Positions 1 to 4,102 of a stretch of DNA of 5,397 bases are shown piece by piece. The translations under genes were made by a program, and so were the position numbers. How positions within the stretch are numbered: position 1 is the stretch's first letter; each line of letters begins with the position of its first letter. Below the pieces are notes generated by a model that did not search any database, was not told the DNA's origin, and worked only from the letters and a program-made list of their open reading frames with translations. This DNA comes from Nitrososphaerota archaeon (lineage in GTDB: Archaea; Thermoproteota; Nitrososphaeria; Nitrososphaerales; JAHFOH01), in assembly GCA_023266955.1 (NCBI GenBank), contig JAHFOH010000069.1, positions 1 through 5,397 on the forward strand, in the 5' to 3' direction.

Positions 1-18
1 TCCCCTATTTGGCAGTAT

Positions 19-90
19 CTAGCACATGCTGTGCACTTGATCCTGCCAGTTGGTAATGGCTGGTAGAGGAGGGCCTCCTTCATTTTCCAT
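19..90 (-). CDS. Possible 23-aa leaderless small ORF
   Basis: This short open frame starts with ATG at 90 and stops with TAG at 21-19. The peptide begins MENEGGPPLP, is rich in Gly/Pro and acidic residues, and ends in SMC; I recognise no family. The main support is position: the minus-strand TATA-like element ATTTATAA (118-111) is centred about 24-25 bp before the ATG, which is where archaeal transcription would begin if the message were leaderless. Against it are the very short length, the absence of a Shine-Dalgarno sequence, and the ease with which such ORFs arise by chance. Near its end the +1 frame stays open to the window edge and reads cysteine-rich, so a frameshifted start of a longer gene cannot be excluded. 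Confidence 0.2.
   Translation of the reverse strand: MENEGGPPLPAITNWQDQVHSMC
22..79. repeat. Three short inverted repeats in tandem
   Basis: Three small inverted repeats follow each other: GCACA-TGC-TGTGC (22-34), GCCA...TGGC (45-60, overlapping an alternative CCAG...CTGG at 46-63) and AGGAG-GGC-CTCCT (67-79). The last is followed by a moderately T-rich stretch on the plus strand (79-86) and could act as a terminator for a gene coming from the left. Each is short enough to arise by chance; the clustering is what makes them worth listing. Confidence 0.3.
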
Positions 91-110
91 TGAATAATCG
101 TCCTTCTTTC

Positions 111-118
111 TTATAAAT
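111..118. promoter_or_regulatory. TATA-like element in the left intergenic region
   Basis: TTATAAAT on the plus strand reads ATTTATAA on the minus strand. As a minus-strand TATA box it would place initiation near 88-90, exactly at the ATG of the possible small ORF. As a plus-strand box it would start a transcript near 140 that runs into the T-rich stretch at 208-218. Which direction is used, if either, cannot be decided from sequence. Confidence 0.35.
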
Positions 119-123
119 CGTGT

Positions 124-203
124 CCCATAAGAGAGTCCGCTCTTTTCGGGTCTATCTAGCCAAAACCAGCCTTGACGGGGCAGGTTTCCAGCTTTCATGC
201 TGG
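124..203. other. Hairpin cluster downstream of the cysteine synthase gene
   Basis: Three predicted hairpins lie back to back. The first pairs CCC (124-126) with GGG (148-150) and AAGAG (129-133) with CTCTT (140-144). The second pairs AAACC (163-167) with GGTTT (183-187) and, across an A/A mismatch, GCC (169-171) with GGC (179-181), leaving a 7-nt loop. The third pairs CCAGC (188-192) with GCTGG (199-203). On the minus strand this is the 3' region of the cysteine synthase transcript, and the second hairpin there ends in a TTTT run, so it may be a termination or 3'-end stability structure. A small plus-strand RNA ending in the T-rich tract at 208-218 is an alternative. I could not fit it to a tRNA. 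Confidence 0.35.
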
Positions 204-254
204 CGCGTTGTTCTTTTTCCGCTACCGACCTTTGTGTTCTTTAGTTGGTAAAGG

Positions 255-1286
255 CTACGAACTCGGGAGAGGTACTTCTTGCTGAGCTAAGTGCAGGGCT
301 CTTGACTGGATTTCTCTGAATTCCTCAGGACTGAATGTGTTGAACTCTCTAAATACCGTGCCATACTTTCTTCCGTCGTCCGGAAGGACGACGACGACGT
401 AGCCATTGCCATCCCTCTCGGCTACCTGCCTCGCAGCATGCAGTGCTGCGCCTGATGATGGTCCAACGAGAAGCTTTTCTTTTTCATAAATGCTTCTAAC
501 CATTTGAAACGCATCCTCGTCATTCACGGTTATCCTTTCATTGATTAGGTCGTACCTTCTCTCTAAGACGCCAGGCATAGCCGATTCTTCCAAGTTTCTG
601 AGTCCTTGGACGTGATGGTTCTTTTGAGGCTCGACCCCGTAAACCTTGATGCGAGGATTTCTCTCCTTTAGGAACTGAGCTGCTCCTGTAATCGTACCTC
701 CCGTTCCGATGCCCGTGACGAAGTGCGTTACCTTTCCTTCTGTGTCTCTCCAGATCTCGGGCCCTGTGCTTTCGTAATGAGCAAGGAAGTTGGCGTCATT
801 TTCATACTGGTTCGGCATGAAATACTTGTCTGGATGACCCTTGACGATGGATTGGGCAAGGGCGATTGATTGGTCGGTTCCTGGCCCCACTCTCGGACAA
901 AGATCATCCTCGGTTTCTAATAGTTCAGCTCCAAGACTTCTGAGAATATTCTTCGTTTCGTCGCTTATTTTTTCAGGAACAACGGATTGTACCCTGTAGC
1001 CCATTAACCTGCCAATTCCGACGAGAGCAATACCGGTGTTACCGGAAGTGGGCTCGATTATTATTTGGCCTTCACGAAGCTTGCCCTCTCTCTCTGCTTC
1101 CCTGATCATCCAATAGGCAGCACGATCTTTTAGCGAGCCAAACGGATTGTACCATTCCAGCTTTGCGAAGATTTTTGAAGCGGCTGCACTGAAGGGTGTA
1201 AGAGGGATAAGCGGAGTTTTACCGATTCTCTTCGAAAGATCCACGGTAGCCTCCGCCGAAGTTGCATCGTGTAGGTGATGCACCAT
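255..1286 (-). CDS. Cysteine synthase family PLP enzyme (possible O-phosphoserine sulfhydrylase)
   Basis: This is a fold-type II, PLP-dependent beta-replacement enzyme, expected in the cytoplasm, making cysteine from sulfide and an activated serine. Numbering from Met at 1286 (343 aa, slightly above the 300-325 typical of CysK/CysM): NPFGSLKDR carries the Schiff-base lysine Lys53; TSGNTG (80-85) binds the substrate carboxylate; GTGGT (194-198) is the PLP phosphate loop; SSG (277-279) contacts the pyridine nitrogen. The usual CysK GIGAGF-type stretch is replaced by GLRN, with Arg230 apparently at the position of the phosphate-reading arginine of M. tuberculosis CysM (Arg220, from memory), so O-phosphoserine may be the substrate; O-acetylserine or cystathionine beta-synthase activity remains possible. 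No CBS domains follow. An in-frame ATG at 1313 would add nine residues, but it lies too close to the TATA elements (1317-1332) and inside a palindrome, so I prefer 1286. The gene is divergent from sufC. Confidence 0.9.
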   Translation of the reverse strand: MVHHLHDATSAEATVDLSKRIGKTPLIPLTPFSAAASKIFAKLEWYNPFGSLKDRAAYWMIREAEREGKLREGQIIIEPTSGNTGIALVGIGRLMGYRVQSVVPEKISDETKNILRSLGAELLETEDDLCPRVGPGTDQSIALAQSIVKGHPDKYFMPNQYENDANFLAHYESTGPEIWRDTEGKVTHFVTGIGTGGTITGAAQFLKERNPRIKVYGVEPQKNHHVQGLRNLEESAMPGVLERRYDLINERITVNDEDAFQMVRSIYEKEKLLVGPSSGAALHAARQVAERDGNGYVVVVLPDDGRKYGTVFREFNTFSPEEFREIQSRALHLAQQEVPLPSS

Positions 1287-1300
1287 GGTTTCGATACCGC

Positions 1301-1320
1301 ATAAGTATGACATACGTTAT
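1301..1320. promoter_or_regulatory. Near-perfect 20-bp inverted repeat, candidate operator
   Basis: The arms ATAAGTATG and CATACGTTAT face each other around a central A; they are perfectly complementary except for one extra G (1316) in the right arm. The core GTATG-A-CATAC is perfect. The site lies between the minus-strand TATA elements and the preferred start of the cysteine synthase gene, overlapping the expected transcription start, and it reaches the BRE side of the sufC TATA box. That is where archaeal repressors commonly bind. A dimeric helix-turn-helix regulator acting on both genes is inferred; no regulator gene is present in the window. Confidence 0.5.
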
Positions 1321-1332
1321 AAGCTTTAAATA
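1317..1332 (-). promoter_or_regulatory. Minus-strand TATA region for the cysteine synthase gene
   Basis: Read on the minus strand, this stretch offers two overlapping TATA-like elements, ATTTAAAG and CTTATAAC. With the usual archaeal spacing of about 26 bp they predict initiation around 1302 or 1294. Both points are downstream of the ATG at 1313 and 8-16 nt before the ATG at 1286, which supports the shorter protein. The element overlaps the sufC TATA box, so the two directions may compete for TBP. Confidence 0.5.
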
Positions 1333-1333
1333 T
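1324..1333 (+). promoter_or_regulatory. sufC TATA box
   Basis: CTTTAAATAT is a strong match to the archaeal TATA consensus. Its centre lies about 40 bp before the sufC ATG, so transcription should begin near 1355 and leave a leader of about 10-15 nt. No Shine-Dalgarno sequence is visible before the ATG, which fits a short-leader archaeal message. Confidence 0.65.
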
Positions 1334-1368
1334 TCTAGGATGCCGCGTGACTTCGGAACTATACAGAG

Positions 1369-2163
1369 ATGCCTGTAGACCTCAACATAAGGGATCTTCA
1401 CGCTAGCGTCGAAGGAAAGGAGATACTTAGGGGTCTGAATCTTACCGTCAGACAGGGCGAAATACATGCCCTGATGGGTCCCAACGGCTCTGGAAAGAGC
1501 ACTTTGGCCTTCGTGCTAATGGGCCATCCAAAGTATAAGGTCACTCAGGGTGACATCACGCTAAATGGCGAGAGTATTCTCACTATGTCGCCTAATCTAA
1601 GAGCGCAAAAGGGACTTTTCTTGGCGTTTCAGTATCCCTTTGAAGTTCCGGGTCTAACAGTCTTCAACTTTCTTAGAACAGCTTACAATTTCGCTAAAGG
1701 GGCTGGTAGGCCAAAAGATGTTGCTGCGGAGACAATCTCAGTATGGGAATTCAGGGACTTTCTAGCGGAAAAATTGAAGCTTCTGAAGATGGATGAGGAG
1801 TTCGCTAGCCGCTACCTCAACATAGGCTTCTCTGGGGGTGAGAAGAAGAGAGGTGAAATTCTGCAGATGGCAGTTCTTCAACCGAAGATTGCAGTGCTCG
1901 ACGAAACGGATTCCGGGCTCGACATAGATTCGGTGAAAACGGTGGCTGAGGGCATCAACACGCTCTCGGGGCCTGAGATGGGGGTCCTTCTGATTACTCA
2001 TTATCAACGAATTCTACGATACATTAAGCCCCAATTTGTTCATGTGTTAGTTGACGGCGCGATCGTGCGTTCTGGGGGTGAAGAGTTGGCCCTCCTCCTC
2101 GAAGAGAAAGGTTACGAGTCATTCAAGGGAGAAATCGAGCCCCAGTCTAGCCCCGCAAACTAA
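1369..2163 (+). CDS. sufC: SufC, Fe-S assembly ABC ATPase
   Basis: SufC is the soluble ATPase that dimerises on SufB and SufD and drives the conformational change of the scaffold during Fe-S cluster assembly. The protein has 264 residues, normal to slightly long for SufC (about 245-265). Motifs in order: Walker A GPNGSGKST (37-45), Q-loop LAFQYP with Gln88, the family-typical signature FSGGEKKR (154-161) followed by GEILQM, Walker B IAVLDE (174-179) running into TDSGLD, and the H-loop ITHYQR with His211. FQYPFEVPG and DETDSGLD separate SufC from transporter ATPases, and there are no membrane segments. The ATG is preceded by a good TATA box. A T-run follows the stop codon, and sufB appears to have its own promoter, so sufC may form a separate transcript. 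Identification is secure. Confidence 0.97.
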   Translation: MPVDLNIRDLHASVEGKEILRGLNLTVRQGEIHALMGPNGSGKSTLAFVLMGHPKYKVTQGDITLNGESILTMSPNLRAQKGLFLAFQYPFEVPGLTVFNFLRTAYNFAKGAGRPKDVAAETISVWEFRDFLAEKLKLLKMDEEFASRYLNIGFSGGEKKRGEILQMAVLQPKIAVLDETDSGLDIDSVKTVAEGINTLSGPEMGVLLITHYQRILRYIKPQFVHVLVDGAIVRSGGEELALLLEEKGYESFKGEIEPQSSPAN

Positions 2164-2184
2164 CACCGGGGGATGGCAGTCGGC

Positions 2185-2189
2185 TTTTT
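2185..2189 (+). terminator. T-run after sufC
   Basis: Five T residues follow the sufC stop codon by about 20 nt, without a convincing stem before them. Archaeal RNA polymerase can terminate at such T-rich tracts, so partial termination between sufC and the next gene is plausible. Confidence 0.3.
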
Positions 2190-2244
2190 GTGAAATCTGC
2201 AGTACGTGAACTTCGGATAGGAGCAAACGCGACAGATGAAAGGA

Positions 2245-2250
2245 CTTAAG
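2245..2250 (+). promoter_or_regulatory. Weak TATA-like element before the 101-aa gene
   Basis: CTTAAG in an A/G-rich context is centred about 31 bp before the TTG start at 2279, the right distance for a nearly leaderless transcript. The match to the TATA consensus is poor, so readthrough from sufC is an equally good explanation. Confidence 0.25.
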
Positions 2251-2278
2251 GATAAGCGTGCCACTGTAGTGCGTAATT

Positions 2279-2584
2279 TTGGTTCAGGTTTTCATTTGCA
2301 AGAAGTGCGCGAAGGAAGCCGAGAAGACTAAGCATGTCGATCTTTACGGGACACCAACATCACTCCTTTACGGCTGTAAGCATGCAATTCAAGACGTTAA
2401 GGCCCAGATCGCGGAGGATATCCAGGGACGGCGAGTTGGCAGACGATCTAAGTCGGAGAGGATAAAGGCATTAGAAGTCACGAAGTACTCTAAGATAGAT
2501 TTCAAGAATGGAAAACTGGTGATCAAGGGGAAGCGAGTAGCCGCTCCAGCGCTTAAGCCGCCCAAAGACTTTGAGGGTTGGTGA
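2279..2584 (+). CDS. Small CxxC/CxH protein of unknown function in the suf cluster
   Basis: I do not recognise this 101-residue protein. It lacks a signal peptide and membrane segments. The N-terminal third holds Cys7-x2-Cys10, His19 and Cys33-x-His35, a set that could bind zinc or an Fe-S cluster. The middle is highly basic (GRRVGRRSKSERIK, 50-63), which might contact nucleic acid or an acidic partner. A short segment KIDFKNGKLVIKGKR (72-86) looks like a beta hairpin, and the tail is Pro/Lys-rich, ending in Trp101. The start is TTG: a TAG stop lies in frame four codons upstream (2267-2269), and no other usable start precedes the CxxC. It lies between sufC (115 bp) and sufB (111 bp) on the same strand, so a role as Fe-S carrier, sulfur handler or regulator of the SUF complex can be guessed but is not shown. 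It is not SufU, SufE, SufT or an A-type carrier by any motif I can see. Confidence 0.75.
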   Translation: MVQVFICKKCAKEAEKTKHVDLYGTPTSLLYGCKHAIQDVKAQIAEDIQGRRVGRRSKSERIKALEVTKYSKIDFKNGKLVIKGKRVAAPALKPPKDFEGW

Positions 2585-2653
2585 AGTGGAAGAGCGTCAG
2601 CCTATAGTGAGGGCAAATTTCAACCGCGACGCCAAAGCCGAATGATCCTAAAC

Positions 2654-2666
2654 TAAGGAACCCTTA
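2654..2666. promoter_or_regulatory. Inverted repeat overlapping the sufB TATA/BRE
   Basis: TAAGG-AAC-CCTTA is a perfect 5-bp inverted repeat whose right arm runs into the sufB TATA box, with its left arm covering the BRE region. A protein bound here would block TFB/TBP, so it is a candidate operator. It is short, and its sequence only loosely resembles the palindrome at 1301-1320. Confidence 0.3.
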
Positions 2667-2671
2667 TATAA
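2663..2671 (+). promoter_or_regulatory. sufB TATA box
   Basis: CTTATATAA, containing the palindrome TTATATAA, is a strong archaeal TATA box. Its centre is 29 bp before the TTG at 2696, predicting initiation close to 2693 and hence a nearly leaderless transcript. This implies that sufB and sufD can be transcribed independently of sufC. Confidence 0.65.
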
Positions 2672-2695
2672 CATAGGGCATACTTTTGTCACAAT

Positions 2696-4102
2696 TTGAG
2701 CTCAACCAAGGAGATTATGCAGCTGGACTACAGTAGATTCGACTTCAAGGACAATGTAGAGTATGAGTATAAACTCGACAAGGGTCTCTCCCGGGGAGTA
2801 GTTGAAGAGATCTCCAGGATAAAGGGCGAACCCGAATGGATGACTAGGTTCAGAATACGTGCTTATGAGCACTTTCTGAAGAGAGCGATGCCAAACTGGG
2901 GTGGTGACCTCTCCAAAATCGACTTCAACAACATCATCTATTATGCTAAGGCTGCGGGTAAGAAAAGCACTACATGGGAAGAAGTGCCTCAAGAAATCAA
3001 GAAGGCCTACGATAGGCTAGGTATCACGGAGGCTGAGCAGAAGTTTCTGGCAGGAGTCGGAGCTCAGTATGATTCCGAGGTCGTCTACCATAACGTCCAG
3101 AAGGCCCTAGAAGAGAAGGGGGTTATATTCGTCGATACGGATACTGCCCTGGCAAAGTATCCTGACATAGTGAAGAAGCATTTGGGAACAGTGATTCCAC
3201 CCGAAGACAACAAGTTTGCCGCCCTCAATAGTGCTGTGTGGAGTGGTGGCAGCTTCGTCTACATCCCCGAAGGCGTAGAGGTGCAAATGCCGCTTCAAGC
3301 CTACTTCAGAATCAACACCCAGAACATGGGTCAGTTTGAAAGAACGCTAATTATAGCAGAGCCTTACTCCAAAGTTCACTATATTGAGGGTTGCACCGCA
3401 CCCATCTACTCGACGGAGTCTTTGCACTCTGCTGTTGTGGAGATCATCGCGAAGAAGGGTTCTAAAGTCAGGTATACTACCCTCCAGAACTGGTCTAAGG
3501 ATGTCTACAACCTAGTAACAAAGAGGGCATATGCCTATGAGGATGCTACGGTGGAGTGGGTTGACGCTAACATAGGCAGCAGGTTGACCATGAAGTATCC
3601 GTCGGTCTACATGGTTGGGCCTCGGGCGAAGGCGTACATACTCTCGGTCGCAATGGCTTCTAGTAAGGGGCAACATCAAGATGCAGGAGCAAAGGCAGTG
3701 CATCTTGCACCAAACACTACTTCTAGGATTGTATCAAAGTCTGTAAGCTCGGGCGGTGGAAGAACAACCTACCGGGGATTAGTGCATGTAGCGAAGAGTG
3801 CGGTTGGAGTAAAATCTACTGTGAGGTGCGACGCACTCTTGCTTGATGAGCACTCCGGGACTGACACATATCCATACATGGAGATCAACCGGGAGGATGC
3901 AACTGTAACGCATGAGGCAACTGTTGGAAAGATTGGTGAGGAAAAGCTGTTTTATTTGATGAGTAGAGGTATACCGGAGGAAGATGCTCTTAGCATGATC
4001 GTGAACGGCTTTCTCGAGGAGTTTACAAAGGAAATTCCGTTGGAGTATGCGGTGGAGTTCAATAGACTAATACAGGCCGAGATGAAGGGCTCAGTCGGCT
4101 AG
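2696..4102 (+). CDS. sufB: SufB, Fe-S cluster scaffold subunit
   Basis: SufB is the scaffold subunit that receives sulfur and, with SufD, builds the nascent cluster in the SufBC2D complex. The 468 residues fit the family (about 465-495). The N-terminal helical part has RIKGEPEWM (41-49), followed by the right-handed beta-helix core and the C-terminal helical SufC-binding part ending EYAVEFNRLIQAEMKGSVG. Cys233 in EGCTAP matches E. coli Cys254 (sulfur entry), and Cys378 in VRCDALL matches Cys405 (assembly site). They are the only cysteines in the protein. His406 and Glu407 match His433/Glu434; the residue before them is Thr405, where E. coli has Glu. The TTG start agrees with the TATA box at 2663. 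An alternative ATG at 2717 (461 aa) has AAGGAG just three bases upstream, a short but possible Shine-Dalgarno spacing. The stop codon abuts the GTG of sufD, suggesting co-transcription and translational coupling. Confidence 0.97.
   Translation: MSSTKEIMQLDYSRFDFKDNVEYEYKLDKGLSRGVVEEISRIKGEPEWMTRFRIRAYEHFLKRAMPNWGGDLSKIDFNNIIYYAKAAGKKSTTWEEVPQEIKKAYDRLGITEAEQKFLAGVGAQYDSEVVYHNVQKALEEKGVIFVDTDTALAKYPDIVKKHLGTVIPPEDNKFAALNSAVWSGGSFVYIPEGVEVQMPLQAYFRINTQNMGQFERTLIIAEPYSKVHYIEGCTAPIYSTESLHSAVVEIIAKKGSKVRYTTLQNWSKDVYNLVTKRAYAYEDATVEWVDANIGSRLTMKYPSVYMVGPRAKAYILSVAMASSKGQHQDAGAKAVHLAPNTTSRIVSKSVSSGGGRTTYRGLVHVAKSAVGVKSTVRCDALLLDEHSGTDTYPYMEINREDATVTHEATVGKIGEEKLFYLMSRGIPEEDALSMIVNGFLEEFTKEIPLEYAVEFNRLIQAEMKGSVG

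Noticed and set aside
37..50. TTGATCCTGCCAGT, identical to the conserved start of eukaryotic 18S rRNA and close to the archaeal 16S start
   Set aside because: The flanking bases do not continue as rRNA on either side, and a 14-base match can arise by chance.
124..218. tRNA gene
   Set aside because: The hairpins do not form a cloverleaf: no T-loop consensus, wrong loop sizes and no closing acceptor stem on either strand.
1219..1467. 82-codon minus-strand ORF spanning the divergent promoter
   Set aside because: It crosses the promoter region and overlaps both the cysteine synthase gene and sufC, with no recognisable motif.
1762..2007. 81-codon minus-strand ORF
   Set aside because: It is antisense to sufC over its conserved signature and Walker B region and has no independent support.
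2236..2331. 31-codon plus-strand ORF starting at ATG 2236
   Set aside because: It overlaps the start of the 101-aa gene in another frame and has no motif; I saw no sign that it is a frameshifted N-terminus of that gene.
2702..3703. Three minus-strand ORFs (2702-2992, 3107-3298, 3512-3703)
   Set aside because: All are antisense to the well-conserved sufB frame and show no family motif or promoter.
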